In this document: one piece after another, positions 10,148 to 18,865 of the stretch | Numbering within the stretch: the stretch's first letter is position 1 | Layout of the letters: every line of letters starts with the position of its first letter | NCBI GenBank assembly: GCA_014084085.1 | Contig: NPFB01000154.1 | Span: 1-42,594, forward strand | Direction: 5' to 3' | DNA from: Hondaea fermentalgiana | Lineage: Eukaryota > Sar > Bigyra > Thraustochytrida > Thraustochytriidae | DNA: 42,594 nt | Notes under the pieces: generated by a model | What the model saw: only the letters and a program-made list of their open reading frames with translations | Told to the model about the DNA's origin: nothing | Databases searched by the model: none | Translations under genes and position numbers: made by a program

Positions 10148-10252
10148 TACTTCGGTCGGGGATCGAACCCAAGACTTGCAGGGACTTTCGAGAAGAGCAC
10201 ATAAGACTCTCAAGATGTAAACCTACCACTCTACCAACTGAGTTACCGAAGC
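10148..10252 (-). tRNA. tRNA-Val(UAC) with a 32-nt intron
   Basis: Read on the minus strand, the acceptor GCTTCGG pairs with CCGAAGT (one G-U pair at 1-72). The D arm is ACTC-AGTTGGTA-GAGT, the anticodon stem is GTAGG/CCTGC and the T arm is TTGGG-TTCGATC-CCCGA, with discriminator A. The anticodon loop is TTTACA...C, giving anticodon TAC (valine). An intron at 10184-10215 sits one base 3' of the anticodon, the canonical eukaryotic position. Without it the tRNA is 73 nt. A-box and B-box promoters are intact. The exact intron ends, and so the isotype, rest on the best-pairing fold. Confidence 0.82.
10184..10215 (-). other. tRNA intron (32 nt)
   Basis: This insert between tRNA positions 37 and 38 must be removed to form the GTAGG/CCTGC anticodon stem. 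Its ends were set by restoring a 7-nt loop and 5-bp stem. Confidence 0.7.
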
Positions 10253-10405
10253 ATTCACAAGGTGTCATCTCGGAACACTGATTTATAACGGCAAAGTCAT
10301 AAAGTTATAAAGTCGATCTTTTGTGGATGGTTCAGCCTCGCGAGACCAAGCTTTTACGATTCCTCACTCAATTTTGTAGGTCAATGAGATTGATGATTTT
10401 TTCTT

Positions 10406-11818
10406 TTAAAGAAATCCTCCGCCCTTGAGCACAAGCAAACTCGTCGCGATGCCACCCGCAAAGCCTGAAGCCACAAGAGTGATCCAACGACTGTCAGCGG
10501 CAGCAGATCCTTGCGACAATGACTTGACTTGGCCAGGGCCCACCCACACATCGTTTTCAGCCCAAGCCTTGATAAGATGGTGAGCAATTGCCCAGGACGG
10601 CGGTACAATCTGCCCAAGTTCGGGCTTGGACATGGCGCCCGGCACACGAGAACGCTCGAGCATCTCGAGAGCCTCCGCGCGGGTGAACCAGCGCACGTCA
10701 GCCATTTCCTTGATATCCATATCGATCTTTTCCGAGGTGGCTCGAGCGATGCAACCAATCATGAGCTCGCAATGCCCAGCAGCGCCCAAAGGCCACGGCT
10801 GCGTTCCCACGACCTGGACCTCTTCACCAACGCGGATGCCGCTCTCCTCGAATACCTCGCGGCGGCATGCCGACTCTACGGACTCGCATTGCTCCACGAA
10901 ACCGGCTAGGCAAGAATACAAATTGCCACCAGCGCGCCGTTTGGTCTTGCCCAAAAGGCATCGTTCACCATCTGGCGATTGCACAAGCATAATTGCTACT
11001 GGATCTGTGCGTGGGTAAAACACGGCCTTGCGACGGTTCTCCTGCGACCAGTCACGACGGCGGTGCCCACACCCCGCCGGCGTCATGGCTGCACCTGTCC
11101 GCGGACTGAACGAGAGCTCCATGTGCCAGTTCATGCGCGAGACGGCCTGGCCCATCACAGCAGCTTCTCCGCTGGGCAACTTGTCCATGAGCGAGTTGGG
11201 CCGGACAAAGTTCACGTCGTCGAGTGCAGGCGCATTCACGCCGCTCACATCGCACACGAAACGCCATCCCGCAGAGGTCAGCACAGCGTCCGAGGTTTCG
11301 CCGCAATGCTCATAGTCTACGTCGCCGGGCTGTTTGCGTCGTCCCAAAAGCACGACTGTGCGTCCGGCATCGTCACCATCGGTCTTGCTCGTCCCGCCGC
11401 CGTCCTCTTCGAGCTCGCGAGCACGCCACGAGGGCAGAGCCGAGACCTCTTTCCAAGTCCACCATGCGAGGCCGCCATCTTTCTGCGTGCCAATTTGGCC
11501 CTCGGAAAACAGCAAAAACCGCGAGTCGGGATCTTCAAATGCCTTACGAATCACCTTCGTGCTCTCTTCCCCCGTCACCTCGTCATCGTGCAGCTCGGGC
11601 AGCGGGTGTCGGTCGAGTGGCAGCGATGACCAAAACTGTCGTTCGATGCGATAGAACCTGCGCTGCGTCTGCGCTTGCGGCATCCTGTCGCGCCACGAAT
11701 CTGCGCGTAGCCCGTGCCCTTCTATCGTCGTCGCTCTTCGCGTACTACTCGCTCCGGTTCTCGCAAGCGTCGCCGGTCTGCTGCGACAGCTTCGCTGTGC
11801 GATGAGTCTCAACACCAT
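10406..11818 (-). CDS. NudC/NUDT12-13-like Nudix hydrolase (NADH pyrophosphatase type)
   Basis: This is a 470-residue protein. The Nudix box is at about 306-328 (G-x5-E-x7-REVFEES-GI) and supplies the metal-binding glutamates that cleave a nucleoside diphosphate bond. Upstream, YPRTDPVAIML is typical of the NudC subfamily. Downstream, TQPWP and LMIGC match the NADH-pyrophosphatase SQPWPxPxS signature with a small insertion. The likely substrates are NADH/NAD or NAD-capped RNA. The zinc-ribbon position before YPRTDP (SFSPRTGAAMTPAGCG) has lost the CxxC pairs. A hydrophobic segment near the C-terminus (about 445-462) could be a tail anchor, which is unusual for the family. The N-terminus is Arg/Ser/Thr-rich and may target an organelle. 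Confidence 0.85.
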   Translation of the reverse strand: MVLRLIAQRSCRSRPATLARTGASSTRRATTIEGHGLRADSWRDRMPQAQTQRRFYRIERQFWSSLPLDRHPLPELHDDEVTGEESTKVIRKAFEDPDSRFLLFSEGQIGTQKDGGLAWWTWKEVSALPSWRARELEEDGGGTSKTDGDDAGRTVVLLGRRKQPGDVDYEHCGETSDAVLTSAGWRFVCDVSGVNAPALDDVNFVRPNSLMDKLPSGEAAVMGQAVSRMNWHMELSFSPRTGAAMTPAGCGHRRRDWSQENRRKAVFYPRTDPVAIMLVQSPDGERCLLGKTKRRAGGNLYSCLAGFVEQCESVESACRREVFEESGIRVGEEVQVVGTQPWPLGAAGHCELMIGCIARATSEKIDMDIKEMADVRWFTRAEALEMLERSRVPGAMSKPELGQIVPPSWAIAHHLIKAWAENDVWVGPGQVKSLSQGSAAADSRWITLVASGFAGGIATSLLVLKGGGFL

Positions 11819-12465
11819 CTTTTCGCGCTCAAAGTTTGCAATTTATCTCGGCAATAAACAACAAAGCGCCACAAATCGATTGACTGCACGTAACAAAGGA
11901 CGGACACTGTCTGGGCATGCGCGAACTTCGTCTCACGATCAGTTCGTGCTGCAGCTCTTCGAACAAGTGCTTGGCTAGGCTCGACTTGGCTTACGTGCTT
12001 GCCAATGCTGCAAGGAGTGTTGTCGGAACGGGCGGACGAGAAGTGTTGCCGGAACGGGCGGACGAGAAGTGTTGCTGGAACGGGCGAACGAGAAGAGACT
12101 TCCGGGAGGCAGAACGGGTCGATGACATCAAAGCTCCTGTACAAAGCGTATAGTAGCAGGGTGTGGAACGTCGGTCAAAGTACTACGACGTATTCATATA
12201 AAAGCAACTTCTCTTCAGAAATTGGTGCAGTGGGCCTATCTTCTTTCCCCTCACGACTCAAATGGATTCCAATTTTTGAAAAAATCGCGACAAATCTTTT
12301 CGACAAATCAGATCAATTCACAGCAAAGTAAAGCAACAGAAACGAAAACATCAAAAGTATTTGAAAGAAAGAAGAAAGAAATACAACAAGCGCAGCTGCC
12401 AACTACCAAAGGAAAAAAAATTGTATGGCGAGTGAGGCAAAAGATCTTGATGACACGAACAGAAT
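11819..12465. other. Intergenic stretch between the Nudix and GYF genes
   Basis: It holds a 26-bp minisatellite (12016-12093) and an A-rich part (12290-12430). I see no gene. It should contain the Nudix promoter and the GYF 3' UTR. Confidence 0.5.
12016..12093 (+). repeat. 26-bp minisatellite, three copies
   Basis: Copies lie at 12016-12041, 12042-12067 and 12068-12093. They differ at one or two positions each and share the core GGAACGGGCGGACGAGA. Confidence 0.9.
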
Positions 12466-13146
12466 TCACACAAGCGTACTGACGTCATGACCGTTGACGT
12501 CGCGGATGGCGACCCTTCGCTTCCCGCCATTCTTTTCGCTCGGGTAAATCTTCTTCACGCCGCGATACCGAGGCGGGACCGGAAGCCATTCGGGAAAGTT
12601 GAAACGAGGATCCTCACTCGCAACTGGGGCGCGCGTCTTTCCAGCAGGCGCACGCTGGGCTGCACGAGCCGTCTCGAGGGTTGATCCTACAGGAACAGTG
12701 CGCTGAGTAGGTCGGCTGGTTGAGCCGACATCGACCGCATCAACAGCAAAGGCATCTGCCACGTTGGGAAAATACTCGCGCAAGGGAGCCCACGTCGGAT
12801 TGTCGAAAGCAACGTTGGTGATTTGCAGGGTGGGCTCAAAATACCCGGCCATGTGCCATTGGCGCATGTGAATGTCCGTGAACGGGCCCTGTTGCTGATG
12901 ATTCCGGTCCAAAAAGTACCATTGGCCGCCTTCGGAGCCCTGGTCCGGCGACTCATCCATAAACGCGTTACTTCCGTTGGGGAAAAGCTCTGCAAGCGTC
13001 TTAAATGCGTTCGAGCGGGGGTCGCCCTTGGCCACGAGCAGGTCCGCCTTCAAGTACCCGGCCTCGTACCACGCACGCATTTCCTCGTTTCCAAAGGGGC
13101 CCTGCACCTTGTTATCATTGTCGCGAAAGTACCATTGCACGCTCAT
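12466..13146 (-). CDS. Tandem GYF-domain protein
   Basis: This 226-residue protein has two GYF-type modules. Each begins QWYF and has GPF followed by a Met/Trp helix and GYL/GYF: residues about 4-35 (GPF at 16-18) and about 75-105 (GPF at 87-89). GYF domains bind proline-rich peptides and usually sit inside larger splicing, mRNA-decay or translation-control proteins (CD2BP2, GIGYF, Smy2). Here almost nothing else is present. A Ser/Thr/Ala-rich linker leads to a short C-terminal block with the conserved-looking motif FPEWLPVPPRYRGVKKIYP. The protein may be a small adaptor. The ATG at 13146 leads straight into the first domain. The partner is unknown. Confidence 0.85.
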   Translation of the reverse strand: MSVQWYFRDNDNKVQGPFGNEEMRAWYEAGYLKADLLVAKGDPRSNAFKTLAELFPNGSNAFMDESPDQGSEGGQWYFLDRNHQQQGPFTDIHMRQWHMAGYFEPTLQITNVAFDNPTWAPLREYFPNVADAFAVDAVDVGSTSRPTQRTVPVGSTLETARAAQRAPAGKTRAPVASEDPRFNFPEWLPVPPRYRGVKKIYPSEKNGGKRRVAIRDVNGHDVSTLV

Positions 13147-13602
13147 CTTGCTCGCCCGAGTTTTGGTGATCTGATGGGATCAACGTTACCTCGCCCGCGC
13201 TTCTCGTCACGCGAGAATGTACGAACGCACGTGCAAGACCGCGTCGCGCCCTCCTTCGGCACGTGCTGATACCTCGCCGCGAAATGGCCGTACGCGACCT
13301 TCCGCGCGCGTCCTCGTCTCCTCCCTGAGCAGGCGCTCGCTTGCTCGCTCGCTCGCTCGCTGGCCGGCTCCTCCCGACTGCCGCTCTCTGCGCACGCTCG
13401 CTCGCTCGCTCTCCCGTGCGAGCCTCCGACGAAGCAGTCAATACCAAACTGGACGCGCGCGCGCGCGCTCATGTGCACACGACTGCATTGACACAGCATA
13501 GACACGGAACTAGTTTCGAGACTAGTTCGCTCCAATGTATAGGCCCTTTTCTGTTCGTTTTGCGTTTCGTTTTGTTTTGTTTATCGTCAATCAATCAGTC
13601 AG
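13147..13602. other. Intergenic stretch with GCTC repeats and a hairpin
   Basis: It lies between the kinesin stop and the GYF start, both on the minus strand. It contains a (GCTC)n run at about 13342-13361, a CG dinucleotide run at about 13455-13470 and the perfect hairpin at 13507-13528. No gene was seen. Confidence 0.6.
13507..13528. repeat. Perfect 8-bp inverted repeat (hairpin)
   Basis: GAACTAGT and ACTAGTTC are separated by TTCGAG. It is 75-96 bp past the kinesin stop codon on the minus strand, so it may lie in that gene's 3' UTR. Confidence 0.6.
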
Positions 13603-16167
13603 TCAGGAACTGGCCCCGGCCGAGGGCGGCGATGGCGGCTTCTCGCCTTGTGCTCCTTCCTCGTGAGCAGAAGAACTGCCCTGCGTCGTCTTGGACGACG
13701 AGGATAACCATCCAAAAACACCTCCACCCCCGCCGGTGCTAGCAGCTGATTGCCCCGACGAGGCGTCGCCGCCGCCACGAAGGGGCTTGACAATGCGATT
13801 GCCTTGCGGTGGGCTCTTGCTCAAAGGCGATGCCGTCGATCGACCAGGCGAAACGCCAGAGGCCGTCTTGTTCATAAAGGCGAGCGCTTTTGCCCCAAAA
13901 GAGGATTTTTGCTCGTTGAGCTCACGCCGCGCCCGCGCCACCTCGAGTTGCAGCTGCTGCACCTCCTTTTGCCGCTCGATCTGCATGTCCTCAATTTCAA
14001 GGGCATGTCGCTCCGCCTGGGCGCGAAAGTTGAACTCTTTGCTCTTGATATTGTTTTCCAGCACCTTGATGCGCTCCTCCTTGAGTGTCAGCAGCTGCGT
14101 CTTCTCCGCCGCTGCCAGTTCAGCATAGGCATACTTTCGCAGGAGTTGCTTGTGTACGGCAATGAGCTGGTACAGACGCTGTTCCAGCGCAGGATCCATG
14201 CTCTTGCCTTCTGCCCCACCGCTCGCCGCAGAAGCGCTCGTCGCCGCCGCAGCAGCAGCCACCGCAGCCCCGTCCGAGGTCCCAGTCCCGGCCCCGGCCT
14301 CCGACGAAGACTCGCCCACTTTGCTCCGCAAGTCCTGGATTGTCGCCTCGTACGTGCCTGTCTTTTGCTCGAGATCTGCGCGCAGCCGCCGTGCTTCCTC
14401 CTTGGCCGCAGCTAGCTGCTCCTCGAGGGGAGCGTCCGGTCCCACCGCCGGCGCCTCCACCGCGCTCGCGACACTCGCAGCTGGAGCTCCAATTGGCACA
14501 GCGTCCAGCTCCTTGTTAAGTCGTTCGTTCTCCTTTTGTAACGTATTCACGTTCAGCTCCACCTCCTTGAGCTGGTGCTCCAAATGAGCATACTTGGACT
14601 CTGCCTCATCGAGTTTATTTTGAAGAGCCTCCTTCTCCGCTTGCGCCGTGGCGATTTGCTCTGCACTCCCCGCAGCTGCTGGTGTGAGCGGTGCCTCGAC
14701 ACCTGTCCCATCGCCGGCTTGCCCGCCGCCAACGCCGCCGCTAATACCGGCCCCGTTGCCGCTGCCGCTGCGCTTCGCCTCGTTTAGCTCCTGGCTAAGA
14801 ATCTGAATCTCTGCGTTCGACCTTTCCAGCTCTTGCACATCGCTTTCGTGTGCGTCGCGGAGCTCCTTAATTTGCAGCTCGAGCGTGACAATCTGTTTCG
14901 CTAGGTCTTCGCTGCTCTGCCGGTTGCCGTCCTCGCCGTCGTCGGCGCTGGCTTTCTTGGCCTCTGCATTATCCCCACGACTATCGTCTCCGCCCTGTGC
15001 AAGCCGCCGTTTGAGCTTTTCAATGTACTGCGCCTGAACGTCAATGGCGCGTTCGGCCTGTGCTAAAAGTGCCTCCAGCTCCTCGACGGTGCGCACCTGG
15101 TTCACCACTGCCTTGTTCTTGATTGCCTTGGCGCGATTACCAAAGCGTAGGGTATTGATGGTCTCTAGCGCATTATAGCTGCTCGGAGAAACGTTGATCA
15201 CGAGCCACGTCCGTGCATTTCCACCGAGCGACTCTTGCAGCATGCGCGTCAGCTTTGAGTCACGGTACGGCACGTGTGCAGACTTGCCGTCTGTGAGCGC
15301 GTTAATAACCTTGCCAAGTGCCGAGAGAGAAAGATTGATCATCTTGGCTTCATCGAGGCGATCCCCCGTGGCGCCCGTCTTGCGCACCATTTCTGAACCA
15401 GCCAAATCCACGAGGTTGATCTTGCTCGTCTTGGTTGTTCCCGTTGTTGTATCCGTTTGCACGAGCTGCAACACAAAGACGCTGTGACTGCGTGAACTCC
15501 CCTCGTTCATGCCGGTCGCGGCCTGCGCGCGATTGCCCGCGCCCAGTGCCATAAGCTCCATCATTTCCTCGAAACTGTTTACATATCGCTCGCTCATGTG
15601 CTCGACGTAGATGCCGCGGTTTGGATCCTCGCGGACTTGCAAGTTTTGCCGGCTCACATCGAGCAAATCCCGGATCCGCTCCAGGTAGATTTCGACGTAG
15701 CTTCCGCGGACCGTAAACTCCATGTTCTCTCCCGCGCGCGCAATGTACTGAAAGATGGCCTCCACGGTCCGCGGAATGATGCCCGCGAGCTCCGGGTCCG
15801 TAATGTTCGGCCCTTGCATCGTGTGCGTCTTGCCGGAAGACGTTTGCCCGTACGCGAAGATCGTGCCATTGTACCCTTCAAACACGTTCTCTACCAGCGG
15901 CCTGCCGATGCTCTCAAACACCTCAGCCTGTGTGCTTTCCGGTTGGAAGACTCGGTCAAAGGTGAACCGCGAAACTCCTTCGCCCGACAGGCTGCCCACG
16001 TTGTCCACTTGGATCTCCTCCTTGGACACCTTGACCGCGACCTTGCCGCCGGCCGCTTCCTCCTTGGCGTTTTGAGGCCGCACGCGGACCACCACGTGCA
16101 CCGAAGACGCCGCGCCCTCGCCGCCGCCGCTGCCGCCGCCACCGCTGCCGGACGGCGTCGCCGGCAT
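13603..16167 (-). CDS. Kinesin-1 heavy chain (conventional kinesin motor)
   Basis: This 854-residue plus-end microtubule motor has an N-terminal motor domain (about 22-350). The P-loop is GQTSSGKT (107-114), switch I is NEGSSRSHS and switch II is LVDLAGSE, followed by the neck-linker region near NRAKAIKNKAVVN. A heptad-rich stalk follows, interrupted by Gly/Ala-rich hinges. Near the C-terminus, RIVKPLR (791-797) resembles the autoinhibitory IAK motif of kinesin-1 tails (QIAKPIRPG in animals). This makes kinesin-1 a better fit than other families. The chain is a little shorter than the roughly 930-960 residues of animal and fungal kinesin-1. The glycine-rich start and Ser-rich end are low complexity. 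Its likely role is organelle or vesicle transport. Confidence 0.95.
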   Translation of the reverse strand: MPATPSGSGGGGSGGGEGAASSVHVVVRVRPQNAKEEAAGGKVAVKVSKEEIQVDNVGSLSGEGVSRFTFDRVFQPESTQAEVFESIGRPLVENVFEGYNGTIFAYGQTSSGKTHTMQGPNITDPELAGIIPRTVEAIFQYIARAGENMEFTVRGSYVEIYLERIRDLLDVSRQNLQVREDPNRGIYVEHMSERYVNSFEEMMELMALGAGNRAQAATGMNEGSSRSHSVFVLQLVQTDTTTGTTKTSKINLVDLAGSEMVRKTGATGDRLDEAKMINLSLSALGKVINALTDGKSAHVPYRDSKLTRMLQESLGGNARTWLVINVSPSSYNALETINTLRFGNRAKAIKNKAVVNQVRTVEELEALLAQAERAIDVQAQYIEKLKRRLAQGGDDSRGDNAEAKKASADDGEDGNRQSSEDLAKQIVTLELQIKELRDAHESDVQELERSNAEIQILSQELNEAKRSGSGNGAGISGGVGGGQAGDGTGVEAPLTPAAAGSAEQIATAQAEKEALQNKLDEAESKYAHLEHQLKEVELNVNTLQKENERLNKELDAVPIGAPAASVASAVEAPAVGPDAPLEEQLAAAKEEARRLRADLEQKTGTYEATIQDLRSKVGESSSEAGAGTGTSDGAAVAAAAAATSASAASGGAEGKSMDPALEQRLYQLIAVHKQLLRKYAYAELAAAEKTQLLTLKEERIKVLENNIKSKEFNFRAQAERHALEIEDMQIERQKEVQQLQLEVARARRELNEQKSSFGAKALAFMNKTASGVSPGRSTASPLSKSPPQGNRIVKPLRGGGDASSGQSAASTGGGGGVFGWLSSSSKTTQGSSSAHEEGAQGEKPPSPPSAGASS

Positions 16168-16618
16168 CTTTCTTTGTCAGAGTCTCGGCGACAGACAACG
16201 ACTCCGCTCCCTCTCACTCGCGCTCCGCTCGGGTCTCCGTCGCGCGAACGTATACCGTGCGCACGCACCCGCAAACGCGCCGCTGCGTCCTTGCGACTGG
16301 CCGCGTCGCCGTCGCCGTCGCCGTCGCCGTCTCGACTCGACTCGGCTTCAAAGGTTTGGTCAAATCTCAACGTCGTGGAGCCTTCAGCGAGTCGCAACTT
16401 TGAAGATGTTCGTGAAAACGGAAGCATAAAGCCAAAAAAAGGCCTACAACAAGTTGGTAGGGCCTATAGCCTATTTCTTTTGCGGCTGGCAGCGGAAAAC
16501 ACGCCAACCGCCTGCACGCCTCCCAGTCGTCTGGGACTTTGAGAAAAGGACCAATGGGGTCACAGTCAACCGATTATAAAACTTAGTGTTCACACGCATT
16601 TATTTGGTTGGATGTACG
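16168..16618. other. Kinesin upstream region and 3' flank of the next gene
   Basis: It contains a (CCGTCG)n run at about 16308-16331 and otherwise unremarkable sequence. No gene was seen. Confidence 0.5.
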
Positions 16619-18472
16619 TCAGTCAGTCAGAGATCCCGAGGCCGAAAAGGAAAAGTTCTGGTGATTCTTGGCCTGATTTGCGACGAGAATGCGCTCCATC
16701 GCCAGCTGGACAAGATCCTGGTGCGCAAGCGGCGGCAACTCCGGCGCCGTGGCGAGCCCGCGACTCGCAGCGCTTAGCTTTTCACTCTGACGAAAGCTCG
16801 CGAGGTCGGCCTCGCTCAGCTCAAAATGTAGAGGGTCCGGCTCTCCGGTCGACCCATGGCGCCGCAAGGTACCGCCTTTGTTGATCCCACGCTCCGCAAC
16901 GTTCTGCGCAGATCCGGCAAAGGACGACGCAGACTTGGACCCCAGAGAAGCTCGGCCTTCAAAGGGCTCGTGCGCGCGGATGCGCGCCTCAAGGATGGCA
17001 CCGGCATCGAGGTCGTGGCGTCCATTCTCGTCATTCTCATCATCGTCATCATCATCATCATCGTCGTCGTCGTCGTCGTCCGAGTCACTTGCGTCCGAGG
17101 ACCATGATGAAGCGTCAAAAGCCTCCATGATGTGGTTCTCCTCGTCATTGCAAGAGTTCTCCCAGCGCTGTAGCAAAGGGTTAAAGGTCATTTGACCCAC
17201 AGTGTGCTGCTTGAAGCTCGAGTCGCGAAAGGGAAGCAGCATAGGTCCGGCGTGGGCCTGGGCTCCCGACTCGAGCACAGGCTCATCGTCCTCGCCTTCG
17301 ACCGAGGGGAGCGACAAGTCCGCCCAGCTATCGCTCTCCGGCCGCGCGGTCCACCTCGATGATGGTGCCTCCGCACCCACGGCGACTGCGCTACGACCGC
17401 CTACACTCGCCAATGCTGACTCTTCAGGCTTGCTCGGCACGCGAGATGCTGCAGGAGCACAAACACCCTTGTGACCGGGCTGCACGTCCACTCCAGGAAG
17501 AGCGGCCGGGTCGATCTCGAGGTCATCCCACACGTCTTCCGACGCATCCTCTTCGACGGCTGCCTCCACAGTCGCAGGCAGCTGTGATACTGATACTGGA
17601 AGACCCGTCGTTGCTTCTTGTGCAGCTCGTCGCGCTCTCGAGCCGCGGGCGCGGCTGGCGCGTGCTTCGGCGCGCGCCTTTGGCGACGGGGCAACTTCCG
17701 AGGCGCGTCGTTGAGGTACCGCACGAGCGCGTTGCCGCGACGAAGCTGTTGCACTCAAAAAGGATCGTCCTGGCCTTACCTTGGCGCTCTTGCTGTGACT
17801 CGCACCAGCGTGACCTGCCACGCCAGCCCTATTATTGGCCACGACAGGCTCTGTCCCGGTCCCGAGATGTCGCACGTGCGACGAGAGTTTCGTAGAAACG
17901 GTGCTGGAAGAGCGTCGATGACGCGGTCGTGCACTGTGCGCACCTGATCCCATTTTTCCACTACTCGTGCTGCTTGCATTTGACAACGCGGCTCGGGAAC
18001 GAGTGACGGCATTGCTCGCGGCGCTACTAACAGCGCTGCTGCCGCCCTCGCTGCCCTTGGAGACGCGTCGCGTGCCGCTCGTCTTGGTCTTGGGTTTGCC
18101 TTTTAATTTCGCAGAGGCAGCCGCTGTAGGGCTGGGGGAGCGCGGCCGCGTGCTTCGCATGCTGCGAAAGCTCTGGGCTCTGGTCGTTTCTGCAAAGGAT
18201 CGCTGCCTTTGCATTTGGGAGCGGTATGCGTGTCGCAGACCCGCCGTGCGGTGCATGCTACCGAGGCCGCCCTCTGCCTCGGCATGGGCATTGTCGATGA
18301 TTACTCGTTCTGCAAGACGGCGCAGCTCTGGCGAGCGAAAGTGTCGCGCGATCAGATGATGAAGTCCCGCATCGCGATTGTCCTTGAGTTCTTGCTGCAG
18401 GGTTTCGGCCGTCTCGGACGAGTTTTCCATGAGCACTTGGCCTTGTTGTCCAGGGCGCGACCTGCTCCGCAT
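16619..18472 (-). CDS. Unrecognised Ser/Ala/Arg-rich protein with an acidic run
   Basis: From the first in-frame ATG (18472) this reads 617 residues; a second ATG is at 18430. The frame stays open upstream to 18859 through a CACG repeat but has no other ATG, so I exclude that part. The N-terminal 100 residues look folded (LHHLIARHFRSPELRRLAERVIIDNAHAEAE region). The middle is low-complexity Ser/Arg/Ala. A run of 15 Asp is encoded by the GTC/ATC repeat near 17040-17090. The C-terminus has regular helical sequence (LHFELSEADLASFRQSEKL; ELPPLAHQDLVQLAMERIL). I recognise no family. A hydrophobic stretch encoded just upstream of 18472 raises the chance of a missed 5' exon. Confidence 0.6.
   Translation of the reverse strand: MRSRSRPGQQGQVLMENSSETAETLQQELKDNRDAGLHHLIARHFRSPELRRLAERVIIDNAHAEAEGGLGSMHRTAGLRHAYRSQMQRQRSFAETTRAQSFRSMRSTRPRSPSPTAAASAKLKGKPKTKTSGTRRVSKGSEGGSSAVSSAASNAVTRSRAALSNASSTSSGKMGSGAHSARPRHRRSSSTVSTKLSSHVRHLGTGTEPVVANNRAGVAGHAGASHSKSAKVRPGRSFLSATASSRQRARAVPQRRASEVAPSPKARAEARASRARGSRARRAAQEATTGLPVSVSQLPATVEAAVEEDASEDVWDDLEIDPAALPGVDVQPGHKGVCAPAASRVPSKPEESALASVGGRSAVAVGAEAPSSRWTARPESDSWADLSLPSVEGEDDEPVLESGAQAHAGPMLLPFRDSSFKQHTVGQMTFNPLLQRWENSCNDEENHIMEAFDASSWSSDASDSDDDDDDDDDDDDDDENDENGRHDLDAGAILEARIRAHEPFEGRASLGSKSASSFAGSAQNVAERGINKGGTLRRHGSTGEPDPLHFELSEADLASFRQSEKLSAASRGLATAPELPPLAHQDLVQLAMERILVANQAKNHQNFSFSASGSLTD
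17036..17093 (+). repeat. CAT/CGT triplet repeat encoding poly-Asp
   Basis: Runs of TCATCATCGTCATC...GTCGTCGTC on the plus strand encode about 15 consecutive Asp residues of the minus-strand protein. Confidence 0.85.
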
Positions 18473-18831
18473 TCTCAGCGCCTTTCTCGCCGCCGCTCTG
18501 CCCCCAAGCAGCCACAAGCCGAGCACACGAACTGCGACGAGTGCCAGGAGCCCGACTTCTTGCCACGGCGACCGCACCGCGAGCACGAGCCTTGCCACCA
18601 CCACGACGCGCTCCAACAGGGAGGCCGTCGTCGTCCTCCGACCGCGTCTCGCCGCTCCTCGTTTCCTTGCAGCACAACCAGCACCGGCGCCAGCAACGTC
18701 TGCTCGCCCACGACGACCTTTTACAGACAGCAGCGCCAGCCAACAAAGAGCAGCAAGTTTTCTTTCCTCCTTTCCACCGTCAGTTCCGCGCGGCGTCTCC
18801 GCTCCTCGCGCCACACCAGGCAGGCCCGCCA

Positions 18832-18865
<34 letters not shown>

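Noticed and set aside
10148..10252. Reading the split tRNA as tRNA-Tyr(GUA)
   Set aside because: GTA occurs only within the anticodon stem. The only fold with a full 5-bp stem and 7-nt loop places TAC at 34-36.
12016..12093. Possible regulatory iteron array
   Set aside because: Three tandem 26-bp copies without dyad symmetry or known binding motif fit an ordinary minisatellite.
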